Positions 36,170-44,675 of a DNA stretch of 64,000 bases are shown here, one piece after another (the first letter of the stretch is position 1; the number at the start of each line of letters is the position of its first letter). The DNA comes from Halotia branconii CENA392. GTDB lineage: Bacteria > Cyanobacteriota > Cyanobacteriia > Cyanobacteriales > Nostocaceae. The notes below the pieces were generated by a model. The model made no database searches. It worked only from the letters and a program-made list of their open reading frames with translations, and was not told the DNA's origin. The position numbers and the translations under genes were made by a program. Where the stretch lies: NCBI RefSeq assembly GCF_029953635.1, contig NZ_CP124543.1, forward strand, positions 723,455-787,454, in the 5' to 3' direction.

Positions 36170-36880
36170 TTACCTAGCAACAGCAGCTTGTGCTTGTGCA
36201 ACAGCAATTTCCGCCTGTGTAATTGCGGCTTGTGCTTGTGCAGCAGCGGCTTCTTCTGGTAACAAAACCAAATTACCAGCCATATCGTAAAACCGTAACC
36301 ACACCGCTGTTTCTCTATCTATTGTTCCCTCACTCGTACCCAACCAAAAGCCTAAACGCTTACACCATAGCCATCCGCGCTCATTCGGGGTCAAAGGCTG
36401 GTACTGCTGATTATCATCTAAATGCCACCCTTTTAAAGAATTAGGATCAAAGGGGTCATAGACAAAATAATCTGAGGTGCGGAAAGTTTGTTCATAAAGA
36501 TCTTTTTTAATACCCTGATCTATGGTTGCTGTAGATGGTGACATCAATTCCACAATCACATCAGGATAACGACCGTTTTCTTCCCAAACTACCCAGCCTT
36601 GTCTTGAATTATTGCCGTCAACATTAAGAACAGCAAAAAAATCTGGGCCGCGGAAATCACGGTTACGAACCTGGGCGCTGCTGTAATAAATAAACATATT
36701 GCCGCCAGTGAAGAAATCATTACGGTCAGCCCAAGCTTGTTGCAATGACCTAATCAAAACATTCATAGCAATACGGTGGCGATTTGATTCCAAGGGTTCA
36801 CCATCATCAAAAATTAAATCTGTTGGTGGCATGGGGGGTTGCCATTCTACAACAGCCGCTGGATTGTTCTCAATATTCAT
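36170..36880 (-). pseudogene. Uma2-family endonuclease with in-frame stop before its C-terminal tail
   Basis: A Uma2 (DUF820) restriction-endonuclease-fold protein, 236 residues to the TAA at 36170-36172. Core motifs are DFRGPDFFAVLNV, WVVWEENGRYPDVIVELMSP (acidic active-site region), DYFVYDP and the Ala/Gln-rich coiled coil AQAQAAITQAEIAVAQAQAA. After the stop the same frame continues EAAVTQAQAAVEKAARLEA and ends RLRELGNNPDML at a TAG (36074-36076), the normal family ending. A nonsense mutation has therefore cut off 31 residues. The nuclease core is intact, so activity may persist. Confidence 0.75.
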
Positions 36881-36914
36881 GAGCGATCGCCTTTTTCACA
36901 AAGCCTTAAATTGA

Positions 36915-37553
36915 CTATAAATTATTCTTTACCCAACTTCTAAAATTACGCATAGCTTGACTTCTCCCAATTGTTAAACACTGTTGAACATACTCATTAA
37001 CTAATTCAATAATGGAAATATTAGGAAAATTAGGACTAAATTGCGATTTTATATATTTGCTTTCTTGTAACAAAAAAATTTCTAAACCTTGTTGTGTATA
37101 TCGCCAAAGTTCAGGGACTCCCAAAATTTCATAATTCTCAAATCGAGTGCGGGAGGTAATATCAATTTCAATAGCTAAATCTGGTGGCAGATCTATATTT
37201 AAATCTATGCGATTTTTACCAATGACAGCAGCTTGATTTTGAATATAAAAACTGGTATCCGGTTCTACTGCTTGCCGCATTCGCTCATTTTTTAGGGTTG
37301 TAGAACCAAAAGGCTCAAAATCAACTTCAAGTTTGTCTAATAAAATTCTCACTAACTCGCCAAAGATTTCTTTATCTTTTTCGTGTTCTGGTAAGGGAAC
37401 CATAATTTCTAACCAGCCATGACTATAAGAAATACGTGCGGCACGCTTATCTCCCATTTCTTCTAAAATATTTTCTAACTGCTGCCAACTAATATCTTTG
37501 AGCAGCATTTGTTGGCCTGGTTTGACGATAATTTGTTGTAGTTTTAAAAGCAT
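36915..37553 (-). CDS. Uma2-family endonuclease
   Basis: A 212-residue Uma2 protein: MLLKDISWQQLENILEEMGD, RISYSHGWLEIMVPLPEHEK, VEPDTSFYIQNQ, LPPDLAIEIDITSRT (catalytic Asp/Glu region) and GVPELWRYTQQGLEIF. The family is hugely expanded in cyanobacteria and has the PD-(D/E)XK fold; its physiological target is unknown. It lies 34 bp upstream of the broken Uma2 gene on the same strand. Confidence 0.85.
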   Translation of the reverse strand: MLLKLQQIIVKPGQQMLLKDISWQQLENILEEMGDKRAARISYSHGWLEIMVPLPEHEKDKEIFGELVRILLDKLEVDFEPFGSTTLKNERMRQAVEPDTSFYIQNQAAVIGKNRIDLNIDLPPDLAIEIDITSRTRFENYEILGVPELWRYTQQGLEIFLLQESKYIKSQFSPNFPNISIIELVNEYVQQCLTIGRSQAMRNFRSWVKNNL

Positions 37554-37689
37554 ATCGCCTCACAGAATAGGTCTAAATATTATTCTAAATCCGTTGAGTT
37601 AGTCACGCGATCGCCTGGGCTTGGCAACTTCTAGCCAAAATTTCCGGTAAAATTAACTTCAAAAGACTGTGGATAGGGAGATACGAGGG

Positions 37690-38415
37690 TTGGCTACACT
37701 TGGTGTTAACATCGACCACATCGCTACCATCCGGCAAGCACGGCGGACGGTAGAACCAGACCCCGTAGCGGCGGCGGTGCTGGCAGAATTAGCAGGTGCA
37801 GACGGCATTACAGTACATCTACGGGAAGATCGGCGGCATATCCAAGATCGGGATGTGCGAATTTTAAGGCAAACCGTGCGATCGCATCTAAATTTAGAAA
37901 TGGCCGCTACAGATGAAATGGTAGCGATCGCTCTAGATATTAAACCCGATTATGTAACTTTAGTACCTGAAAAACGCGAAGAAGTCACCACAGAAGGCGG
38001 ATTAGATATTGCCGGACAAATTGTTAGAATGAGCGAGGTAGTTAATAAACTACAGAGTGCTGGCATTCCAGTTAGCTTGTTTATTGATGCCGATCCAGCA
38101 CAAATTGAAGCGTCTGTCAAAGTACAGGCACGATTCATTGAACTGCACACTGGGCGATATGCTGAAGCTCAAGATGAAACTACGCGCCAGCAAGAATTAG
38201 CCATATTAGCGAAAGGGTGCGAACAAGCAATTAAAGCTGGATTGCGAGTCAACGCTGGCCACGGACTCACTTACTGGAACGTCTATCCGGTAGCTGCTTT
38301 CCCAGGCATGGAAGAACTGAATATTGGTCATACCATCATCAGTCGGGCAGCCTTGGTAGGAATAGAAAGAGCAGTCCGCGAGATGAAACAAGCTATACAA
38401 GGGCATGGGGGATAG
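37690..38415 (+). CDS. pdxJ: Pyridoxine 5'-phosphate synthase PdxJ
   Basis: PdxJ condenses 1-deoxy-xylulose 5-phosphate with aminoacetone phosphate in de novo vitamin B6 synthesis. The TIM barrel shows [67 protein letters not shown] and [13 protein letters not shown] placed the start at TTG 37690, giving a 241-residue protein of standard length beginning (M)ATLGVN; a GTG at 37669 would add seven unusual residues. Confidence 0.95.
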   Translation: MATLGVNIDHIATIRQARRTVEPDPVAAAVLAELAGADGITVHLREDRRHIQDRDVRILRQTVRSHLNLEMAATDEMVAIALDIKPDYVTLVPEKREEVTTEGGLDIAGQIVRMSEVVNKLQSAGIPVSLFIDADPAQIEASVKVQARFIELHTGRYAEAQDETTRQQELAILAKGCEQAIKAGLRVNAGHGLTYWNVYPVAAFPGMEELNIGHTIISRAALVGIERAVREMKQAIQGHGG

Positions 38416-38573
38416 GGCATGGGGCATGGGGCATGAGATAAAGTCTTACTCTCCCTGCTCCCTGCTCCCTGCCCCCTTGCCTGCCTCAACAGATAAATCC
38501 CTTACAAAAGCGTAAGGAGGGGTTGTGACTGCGAAATCTGGAAATTGCAAGCAAATCTTCAGTAAAGACTTCT
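38416..38573. repeat. GGGCATGGGG/CCCTGCTCCCTG repeats and a hairpin
   Basis: Contains GGGGCATGGGGCATG and CTCCCTGCTCCCTGC strings, then a small hairpin CCTTACAAAAGCGTAAGG (38499-38516) before GGAGGGGTTGTGAC. It is noncoding. The hairpin could act as terminator for pdxJ, although the T-run is missing. Confidence 0.5.
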
Positions 38574-39293
38574 ATGAGCGCCACACAGTCTAACAACCTG
38601 CCGCTTTGGGTACAAGATAGAGAGCGAGTTATTGCAGAAAGTATTGATGTCCAGTGGCGTTATCAAACAGCCCCGGATTATACTCGCTCAAACGAAAATC
38701 TGGCTACAGAAAGTACGCGCAATCATCTTGAAGGTACATTAGAAGCGATCGTGCAAAATTTGGTAAGAACCTTTGAGATGGAGGTATCTTTCAAAACTAA
38801 CCCACAAGAATGGTTGTCTATTGTCAACGACAAGTTTCGTGTCAGTACTAATGGTGGGTTAGAGTACACAGCAGCAGATGTATCAGCCCAAGGTACTTAC
38901 AATTTATTTATGGCTGATTCCGAACATTACAAGGCTTCTCAAGAAAGCTTTGAAACATCAGCCCAAATCTTCCATACAACTTTTCCCCAGGGATTTCCTT
39001 GGGAGGTGCTGGAAGTGTTTTCCGGGCCACCAAATGTAACATTCAAGTGGCGGCACTGGGGGCATTTTAATGGTAAATACCAAGATTATGCACCAACTGG
39101 AGAAACTATAGAAATTATTGGCATGAGTGTTGCTCGTGTAACTGATGACTTGAAGATTATTTCCTTGGAACACTACTTTGACAACACACTGTTTTTAGAC
39201 AAATTGACAGCTGGTGGTAAACAAGTTAGTAGTGAAAGTAATAAAGGTGCTTGTCCTTTTAGTTCCTGGTTCAAGAAAGTCAAAAAAAGCTAG
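38574..39293 (+). CDS. SnoaL-fold homologue of plant pathogen-related protein
   Basis: A 239-residue protein. The order of motifs WRYQTAPDYTRSNE, LVRTFEMEVSFKTNPQEW, FRVSTNGG, GTYNLFM, FHTTFPQGFPWEVLEVFSGP, FKWRHWGHFNGKYQDYAPTG and EIIGMSVARV follows the 'pathogen-related protein' known from barley and other plants (SnoaL/NTF2-like cone). Its molecular role is not established. It sits just upstream of ycf54 but is separated from it by a terminator-like hairpin. Confidence 0.75.
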   Translation: MSATQSNNLPLWVQDRERVIAESIDVQWRYQTAPDYTRSNENLATESTRNHLEGTLEAIVQNLVRTFEMEVSFKTNPQEWLSIVNDKFRVSTNGGLEYTAADVSAQGTYNLFMADSEHYKASQESFETSAQIFHTTFPQGFPWEVLEVFSGPPNVTFKWRHWGHFNGKYQDYAPTGETIEIIGMSVARVTDDLKIISLEHYFDNTLFLDKLTAGGKQVSSESNKGACPFSSWFKKVKKS

Positions 39294-39300
39294 TCAATCA

Positions 39301-39324
39301 GGGTACAGAGATCACACTGTACCC
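39301..39324 (+). terminator. Terminator-like hairpin after the pathogen-related-protein homologue
   Basis: GGGTACAG and CTGTACCC form a perfect 8-bp stem with an 8-nt loop, immediately after the stop codon and followed by TTAAATTATT. Confidence 0.65.
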
Positions 39325-39358
39325 TTAAATTATTCATTAGTAACCATCAAGGATGAAA

Positions 39359-39688
39359 ATGCAAACATACTATTACGTTTTGGCAAGCCAACAATTTTTG
39401 GTACATGAAGAACCAATAGAGGAAGTTCTCAAAGAACGTACTCGGAACTACCATGAACAAGAAAAAGAAATTGATTTTTGGTTAATTCAGCAACCAGCTT
39501 TCCTAGAAGCACCAGAAATGGCACAGATAAAAGCAAAGTGTCCCAAACCAGCCGCTGCGATTATTTCTACCAACTCCCAATTTATTACTTGGCTAAAACT
39601 GCGATTAGAATATGTGATTACAGGTGAATTTCAGGCTCCTTCTGCAACAATTCCCAACCCTTTAGCATCTTTTAGTAATGTGTCCTGA
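39359..39688 (+). CDS. ycf54: Ycf54 (DUF2488), Mg-protoporphyrin IX monomethyl ester cyclase partner
   Basis: A 109-residue Ycf54: TYYYVLASQQFLVHEEPIEE, VLKERTRNYHEQEKEIDFWL, IQQPAFLEAPEMAQ and FITWLKLRLEYVITGEFQAP are all diagnostic. Ycf54 is needed for full activity or assembly of the aerobic cyclase that makes the fifth ring of chlorophyll. I chose the second ATG (39359), because AAGG overlaps the first one at 39353. The last codons and stop (AATGTGTCCTGA) are part of a repeat copied twice downstream. Confidence 0.92.
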   Translation: MQTYYYVLASQQFLVHEEPIEEVLKERTRNYHEQEKEIDFWLIQQPAFLEAPEMAQIKAKCPKPAAAIISTNSQFITWLKLRLEYVITGEFQAPSATIPNPLASFSNVS

Positions 39689-39783
39689 TCACTAGGGGCT
39701 AGGAACTAGGAGCTAGGGGCTAGAGCTTGCTAATGTGTCCTGATCACTAGGGACTAGGGGCTAGAGCTTGCTAATGTGTCCTG
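39676..39783. repeat. Tandem duplication of the ycf54 3' end
   Basis: TAATGTGTCCTGATCACTAG begins at 39676 (inside the last ycf54 codons) and again at 39731, and a partial third copy (TAATGTGTCCTGG) starts at 39772. Units of 55 and 41 bp differ by the number of GGGGCTAGGAACTAG-type strings, which also occur in the array at 44411. Confidence 0.75.
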
Positions 39784-39869
39784 GTAAAGTCAACAGTCAA
39801 TAGTCACAGGATTATCAAATGTAGACTATTGACTCATAACTAAATAATCTTTTTGAGAAAATCTAGTTT

Positions 39870-40553
39870 ATGCATCCCAAATCTGTGCAGAAATTTGAAA
39901 CCTTATCTAGTGCTTTAGGATTTGCGATCGCAGGATTAATCAGTAGCATGACTGCTGCGATCGCCCAACCAGCCATTCCTGTCTGTCAGCCTCCAAGTGC
40001 TGGAGAATATCTTTTGCTGGTAGTCAGTCCTACAGCGAATAATCAAAAGCAGCTGCGTAGTGCCTTACCAAATGAAATTCCCAGCACCACCTGCCAATAC
40101 CTCACTGAGATAGTGACGCGCATAGGAGGCTTTAAAAAGATTGATGATGCTAATCGTTGGGCAAGATATATCAATAATATTGCTGGGTTATCTGCCATTA
40201 TCACTACAAGACCAGCAGCGCCCAATGTGGCACAAGCCCAACCCCAAACACAACCTCAAATTCAACCCCAACCTCAGACAATCAGCTATAATCCCCAAGC
40301 CCTAGGAGATGGTTTTGCTGTCTTAGTAGATTATTTCAACCGTCCAGAACTAGTAAATAGCGTCCAAAAAGCAGTAGGAGGTAACGTAGGTTTTGCTTCC
40401 TACGGTCAACGTCCTTATTTGCTAGCAGTTCATACCACTAACCAACAAGAAGCATACAATATATTACAAAAGCTTAATGAACGCGGCTTTTTTGCCGTTT
40501 TAGTAGATAGTCGAAAGGTAGTACTATTGCGGTCAGTTGTACGTTTGCAATAG
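39870..40553 (+). CDS. Exported SPOR-like protein
   Basis: A 227-residue protein with an N-terminal hydrophobic segment (LGFAIAGLISSMTAAIAQP) that looks like a signal peptide cleaved after AIA. It has a conserved YLLLVVSP...ARYINNIAGLSAII unit, a Pro/Gln linker (PQTQPQIQPQPQ) and a second unit, GFAVLVDYFNRPEL ... AYNILQKLNERGFFAVLVDS. The two alpha/beta repeats resemble SPOR-type peptidoglycan-binding folds; this is tentative. It is monocistronic. Confidence 0.65.
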   Translation: MHPKSVQKFETLSSALGFAIAGLISSMTAAIAQPAIPVCQPPSAGEYLLLVVSPTANNQKQLRSALPNEIPSTTCQYLTEIVTRIGGFKKIDDANRWARYINNIAGLSAIITTRPAAPNVAQAQPQTQPQIQPQPQTISYNPQALGDGFAVLVDYFNRPELVNSVQKAVGGNVGFASYGQRPYLLAVHTTNQQEAYNILQKLNERGFFAVLVDSRKVVLLRSVVRLQ

Positions 40554-40757
40554 TTTAGTTAAAAATTTCAAAATCAAGGGTGCAAGGGTCAAAAATAGAG
40601 ATTAAAGCCAATATTTTTGATATGGCCTACAAACTCTTGACCGAATAATTATTAATTCGTAATTCGTAATTCGTAATTAATCGTACAAGCCCATCAATTT
40701 GTTGATGGAGATAAAAAACATAATTCCTTTGTCTTGGAAAATTGCTCCACTTGGTGA

Positions 40758-40796
40758 GGCAGCCCGGTCTTGTTGTTCCAACAAAGAGGGACTGCC
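40758..40796. repeat. Roughly 40-bp palindromic element, copy 3
   Basis: GGCAGCCCGGTC ... GGGACTGCC, related to 18001, 22392 and 43366. It is followed by a TTAGCGTAGCGATAGCGAGC repeat (40798-40830), and the same type recurs at 62578-62612 (TTAGCGCAGCGGTAGCGAG). The 384-bp gap 40554-40937 thus holds several stacked repeats, AATTCGT heptamers and no gene. Confidence 0.6.
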
Positions 40797-40875
40797 GTTA
40801 GCGTAGCGATAGCGAGCTTGCGAGCGTCACCCGGAGGGGGAGACCTCAAGACCGCATTTTCCGCTTTTTCAAGCC

Positions 40876-40902
40876 CCCGACTTTAGTCGGGAGGTCACAA
40901 TT
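40876..40902. repeat. Hairpin CCCGAC/GTCGGG in repeat-rich gap, possible transposon end
   Basis: AAGCCCCCGACTTTAGTCGG followed by GAGGTCAC. A 6-bp GC stem plus the AGGTCAC tail resembles end hairpins of IS200/IS605-type elements, but no transposase or second end was found. It could also simply be a terminator for the divergent-PAP2 gene. Confidence 0.35.
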
Positions 40903-40937
40903 ACGAATTACGAATTATCAATTACGAATTATTTTGA

Positions 40938-41393
40938 CTAATAAGCAGCTCTAGCTAACCAAGAAATGGTGATGCCTAAAGCTGATCCAGCTATTACTTG
41001 CACTGGTGTATGTCCTAACAGTTCCTTAAGACGATCTTGGCTAAAGTCTGGTTTTTCGTGGAATAATTCATCAATCATTTGATTAAGGATGCGAGCTTGT
41101 TTACCAGCAGCTTGGCGAACTCCAGCCGCATCATACATAACGATGATGGCAAAAACCATAGCTAAAGCAAACTCAGGTGATGCCCAACCGATGCTTTGCC
41201 CTACACCAGTAGCTAAAGCCGTAACAAGGGCTGAATGGGCGCTGGGCATACCGCCAGTTGTGACTAAAACACGCACATCCAGTTTACGATGTTGGGCTAG
41301 CTCCACTAATAACTTCAATGCCTGAGCCATTAAACAAGCTATCAGAGCAACCAGCAGCACCCGGTTGTCTAAAATGTCGCCTATGTCCTGCAT
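40938..41393 (-). CDS. Divergent PAP2-family membrane protein (DUF212)
   Basis: A 151-residue membrane protein with several hydrophobic helices and the DUF212 signature TTGGMPSAHSALVTALATGVG, MYDAAGVRQAAGKQA and LKELLGHTPVQVIAGSALGI. It is related to acid phosphatase/vanadium haloperoxidases. It starts 18 bp after crtE on the same strand; folD-crtE-DUF212 is a recurrent cyanobacterial order. A prenyl-phosphate-related role is inference. Confidence 0.85.
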   Translation of the reverse strand: MQDIGDILDNRVLLVALIACLMAQALKLLVELAQHRKLDVRVLVTTGGMPSAHSALVTALATGVGQSIGWASPEFALAMVFAIIVMYDAAGVRQAAGKQARILNQMIDELFHEKPDFSQDRLKELLGHTPVQVIAGSALGITISWLARAAY

Positions 41394-41411
41394 GGTTTTT
41401 TGGTATTGACC

Positions 41412-42341
41412 TTAATGATTGCGACTGATGATAAAGTGGGCAAGTGCTTGAAGTGGCTGTGCCAGTTCCCCAAAGGGTTCTAACTCTTTACAAGCTGCCT
41501 CAATTAGCTGTTGGGCTTTGGAGCGCGATTCCTCAATTCCCCACAAGCTAGGATAAGTTACTTTCTTGGCTACAAGGTCTTTACCAGCAGTTTTGCCTAA
41601 TTGTTCCTGGGTAGCAGTGATATCCAGAATATCATCTATGATTTGAAATGCTAGTCCAATGTTTTGAGAATACCGAGAGAGCTTTTGCACATTTTCTAAA
41701 GATGCCCCAGCTAAAATACCACCACAAACAACACAGGCTTCTAAAAGGGCAGCTGTTTTATGGTTATGAATAAAAGTTAGGGTTTCTAGAGAAATATCTG
41801 ACTTTCCTTCCGAGTCTAGATCAACTACTTGACCACCAACCAAACCAGCAGCCCCCATTGCCCTACCGAGACGAGCAATTACCTTTAAAACTCGATCCTT
41901 AGGCACGTTTTCGGGGGTTTGAGTGGCAACAAATTCAAAAGCATAAGCCAATAAGCCGTCCCCGGCTAAAATAGCGATATCTTCACCATATATTTTGTGA
42001 TTTGTCAACTTGCCACGACGGTAATCATCGTTATCCATCGCCGGCAAATCGTCATGAATCAAAGACATGGTGTGGATCATCTCTACAGCACAAGCTGTTG
42101 GCATTGCCATTTCAATTGTGCCGCCCATCATTTCACAGGTAGCAAGGCAAAGAATGGGTCGCACGCGCTTACCTCCAGCTAGTAGCGAGTAGCGCATTGA
42201 TTCATAGATCTTTTCTGGATAAATAATGGGAATAGCCTTATCCAGAGCAGCTTCACAAATTTTTTGTCGCTCTTTTAGATAGGCTACTAAGTTAAAAGTG
42301 GCTTTCTCTGGCATTTTCTGAAGGTTATCCGCTGCTACCAT
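41412..42341 (-). CDS. crtE: Geranylgeranyl diphosphate synthase (polyprenyl synthetase)
   Basis: A 309-residue all-trans short-chain prenyltransferase providing GGPP for carotenoids, phytol and plastoquinone. The first aspartate-rich motif is [18 protein letters not shown] (residues about 94-110) and the second [11 protein letters not shown]. Also present are GGKRVRP and [13 protein letters not shown]. Length and motif spacing fit the type II GGPP synthases of cyanobacteria. It follows folD by 108 bp. Confidence 0.93.
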   Translation of the reverse strand: MVAADNLQKMPEKATFNLVAYLKERQKICEAALDKAIPIIYPEKIYESMRYSLLAGGKRVRPILCLATCEMMGGTIEMAMPTACAVEMIHTMSLIHDDLPAMDNDDYRRGKLTNHKIYGEDIAILAGDGLLAYAFEFVATQTPENVPKDRVLKVIARLGRAMGAAGLVGGQVVDLDSEGKSDISLETLTFIHNHKTAALLEACVVCGGILAGASLENVQKLSRYSQNIGLAFQIIDDILDITATQEQLGKTAGKDLVAKKVTYPSLWGIEESRSKAQQLIEAACKELEPFGELAQPLQALAHFIISRNH

Positions 42342-42449
42342 TCTTCAATTCCTTCAATTTTGGGCTTTTGGCTGTTTGGTCATATACGTCACAATTTTAA
42401 GGTGCTGTGGAGCTGAAAAAATCATCAATGAGGTGAGGAGTTTTAACTC

Positions 42450-43334
42450 CTAACTTTTAACTCCTGCTTTCCTTAAGTAGCTGGCAACTGTATTTTGCAA
42501 TAAAATAGCGACAGTCATAGGGCCAACACCACCAGGAACTGGGGTGATAAATCCCGCCACGCCAGCAGTTGATTCCCAGTGGACATCGCCGACTAGACGA
42601 CTTTTACCACTGGCATCGGTGACACGGTTCATTCCCACATCTACCACAACAGCGCCCGGTTTCACCATTTCAGCAGTGATTAATCCTGGACGACCGACGG
42701 CAGCAATGAGAATATCAGCAGTTTGAGCGATCGCACTTAGATTTTGCGATCGCGAGTGGGCAATGGTAACAGTCGCATCAGCCTCTAAGAGCATTAATGC
42801 CATAGGCTTGCCTACCAAAATACTCCGTCCTACAACCACAGCTTGTTTGCCTCGTAGAGGAATTTCATACTCTTCTAAAAGCCGCATTACACCAGCTGGG
42901 GTGCAACTGCGTAAACCCACTTCTCCTCGCACTAGTCGTCCCAAGTTAACTGGGTGTAGTCCATCGGCATCTTTATCTGGGTCTATTTGATGTAGCAGAG
43001 TCACAGCATCCAAATGATTCGGTAGAGGTAGCTGCACCAAAATCCCATCTATCTGCTCATCTTGATTAAGTTCAGCAATTACTGACTCTAATTCTGCTTG
43101 GGTGGTTTCTGTAGGAAAGTGCTTGCCAAAAGAAGCAATGCCTACCTTAGCGCAAGCTCGTTCTTTATTGCGTACATAAGCAGCCGATGCTGGGTTATCG
43201 CCCACCATCAGAACTGCTAAACCAGGAGGTCTACCAATTTTGGCTTGTGATTCTGTAATCTCAACAGAGAGTTCTTGGTGAATTTTTTCAGCTAAAGCTT
43301 TACCATCAAGAAGTTTGGCAGTTTTAGTTTCCAT
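42450..43334 (-). CDS. folD: Bifunctional methylenetetrahydrofolate dehydrogenase/cyclohydrolase FolD
   Basis: FolD interconverts methylene-THF and formyl-THF. The 294-residue protein has the signatures [15 protein letters not shown] (catalytic Lys), [14 protein letters not shown], the NADP site [16 protein letters not shown] and [16 protein letters not shown]. Length is standard. It shares the C1 pathway with purU at 16.4 kb, though not an operon. Confidence 0.97.
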   Translation of the reverse strand: METKTAKLLDGKALAEKIHQELSVEITESQAKIGRPPGLAVLMVGDNPASAAYVRNKERACAKVGIASFGKHFPTETTQAELESVIAELNQDEQIDGILVQLPLPNHLDAVTLLHQIDPDKDADGLHPVNLGRLVRGEVGLRSCTPAGVMRLLEEYEIPLRGKQAVVVGRSILVGKPMALMLLEADATVTIAHSRSQNLSAIAQTADILIAAVGRPGLITAEMVKPGAVVVDVGMNRVTDASGKSRLVGDVHWESTAGVAGFITPVPGGVGPMTVAILLQNTVASYLRKAGVKS

Positions 43335-43365
43335 GAGAATTTAATCCAAAGTAGGGCATGGGGGA

Positions 43366-43406
43366 GGCAGTGCGGTCTTGGGGTCTCCCCAAGTAGAGCA
43401 ACTGCC
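43366..43406. repeat. Roughly 41-bp palindromic element, copy 4
   Basis: GGCAGTGCGGTCTTGGGGTC through AGAGCAACTGCC. Flanks are GGGCATGGGG before and CATGGGGTG after, so this copy is inserted in a GGGCATGGGG repeat. It overlaps the far 5' end of the next open frame, which argues for a later start of that gene. Confidence 0.65.
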
Positions 43407-43470
43407 GTCATGGGGTGTTAGTCTTAAGCAGACGACCAAGCAAGTACTAATACAAAAATTTCCTCAAATA

Positions 43471-43902
43471 ATGGCTTTCATACAACAAGCGAAGAAATTT
43501 TACCCTTCATTTTTGTACGGCTACAATAAAATTCCTTATCGTCTGGGATTAACTTTATTTATTGTGGCGGGACTTTGTAGTTGTAGTTCTTTGAAAATGC
43601 CTAGTTTAAAGGCTAGTAATTTAAGCTTTGGCAGCAATGTCACTCCAATTCGGCAAATTAAGCCACAACAAGGGAAACAGACTACGACTACAGTTTATGT
43701 TGAAGGAAAGGTGGAAAAGCGAGTTCCTTTAGTCAAACAGTGGGCATATCAAATTAACGACTCAACTGACAAAATCTGGGTTGTTACGAATCAAAGCAAT
43801 CTCGAAGAGGGAGCGCGAGTCGTAATTAAGGGTAAAGTTCACTACAAAAGCATACCCTTAGCAGGCAAGGAGTTTGGGGAAGTTTATATAGAAGAAGAGT
43901 AA
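43471..43902 (+). CDS. Putative lipoprotein/OB-like exported protein
   Basis: From ATG 43471 the product has 143 residues: a basic N-terminus, a hydrophobic segment (LGLTLFIVAGLCSCSS) with possible lipid-modified Cys, then a beta-rich domain with VYVEGKVEKRVPLVKQWAYQ, DKIWVVTNQSN and VVIKGKVHYKSIPL, recalling OB-fold domains. The frame extends upstream to 43378 but there it runs through a palindromic repeat, so I reject that start. The family was not identified. Confidence 0.6.
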   Translation: MAFIQQAKKFYPSFLYGYNKIPYRLGLTLFIVAGLCSCSSLKMPSLKASNLSFGSNVTPIRQIKPQQGKQTTTTVYVEGKVEKRVPLVKQWAYQINDSTDKIWVVTNQSNLEEGARVVIKGKVHYKSIPLAGKEFGEVYIEEE

Positions 43903-43933
43903 TATTTATAACGAAAATATTAAGTAAATATTT

Positions 43934-44371
43934 ATGAATAACCAACAGGTGCATGTAGCGATCGCTATTCTTTATCAAGAAAACAAGTTTCTCATGCAAC
44001 TACGAGACAATATTCCTACTATTGCTGCTGCTGGTTGCTGGGGGCTATTTGGCGGTCATATTGAAACTGGCGAAACACCAGAGATAGCAGTAAAACGAGA
44101 AGTTTTAGAAGAAATTGGCTATAATCTATCACCGTTTTTTGAATTTGGCTGCTATGCCGATGATACAGTTGTGCGTCATGTGTTTCATGCACCGCTGTTG
44201 GTGGAACTCAATCAATTAGTTTTGCATGAAGGCTGGGATATGGGTTTATTGACACCTAAAGATATTCGTCAAGGCAATTGTTATTCGGCAAATGCACGCG
44301 AAGTCAGACCTTTGGGGGTTATGCATCAGCGAATTATGTTGGATTTTATCGAGAAAAAGCAACAATCTTAA
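43934..44371 (+). CDS. Nudix hydrolase
   Basis: A 145-residue Nudix protein. The Nudix box GGHIETGETPEIAVKREVLE then EIG matches GX5EX7REUXEEXGU. Nudix enzymes hydrolyse nucleoside-diphosphate derivatives; the substrate here is unknown. It begins 31 bp after the lipoprotein-like gene, so the two may be co-transcribed. Confidence 0.9.
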   Translation: MNNQQVHVAIAILYQENKFLMQLRDNIPTIAAAGCWGLFGGHIETGETPEIAVKREVLEEIGYNLSPFFEFGCYADDTVVRHVFHAPLLVELNQLVLHEGWDMGLLTPKDIRQGNCYSANAREVRPLGVMHQRIMLDFIEKKQQS

Positions 44372-44410
44372 TCGTTAACGTCTCATAATCAAGATATAGC
44401 GCTTCTTCAG

Positions 44411-44650
44411 TAAGAAAGGGGCTAGGAACTAGGGACTAGGGGCTAGAGTGGTGTATTTTATCCATAAAGAAAACCGCTGTATTTGTTCTATAAGAAAGGG
44501 GCTAGGAACTAGGGATTAGGGGCTAGAGTGGTGTATTTTATCCATAAAGAAAACCGCTGTATTTGTTCTATGAGAAAGGGGCTAGGAACTAGGGATTAGG
44601 GGCTAGAGTGGTGTATTTTATCCATAAAGAAAACCGCTGTATTTGTTCTA
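44411..44650. repeat. 80-bp tandem repeat, three complete units, upstream of lepB
   Basis: Units begin TAAGAAAGGGGCTAGGAACT at 44411, 44491 and (as TGAGAAAGGG) 44571, and each ends CCGCTGTATTTGTTCTA. They are almost identical, with a C/T and an A/G difference. The array ends 25 bp before the lepB start codon, so it likely lies in or before the lepB promoter/5' leader. Confidence 0.9.
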
Positions 44651-44675
44651 TTTTGTGAAGTAGCTGAAAATATTT

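Noticed and set aside
43378..43470. Upstream extension of the lipoprotein-like gene to 43378
   Set aside because: The added codons lie in a palindromic repeat and the GGGCATGGGG string, so the ATG at 43471 is the better start.
44411..44650. CRISPR array
   Set aside because: Three units of 80 bp are contiguous without variable spacers; the array is a simple tandem repeat.
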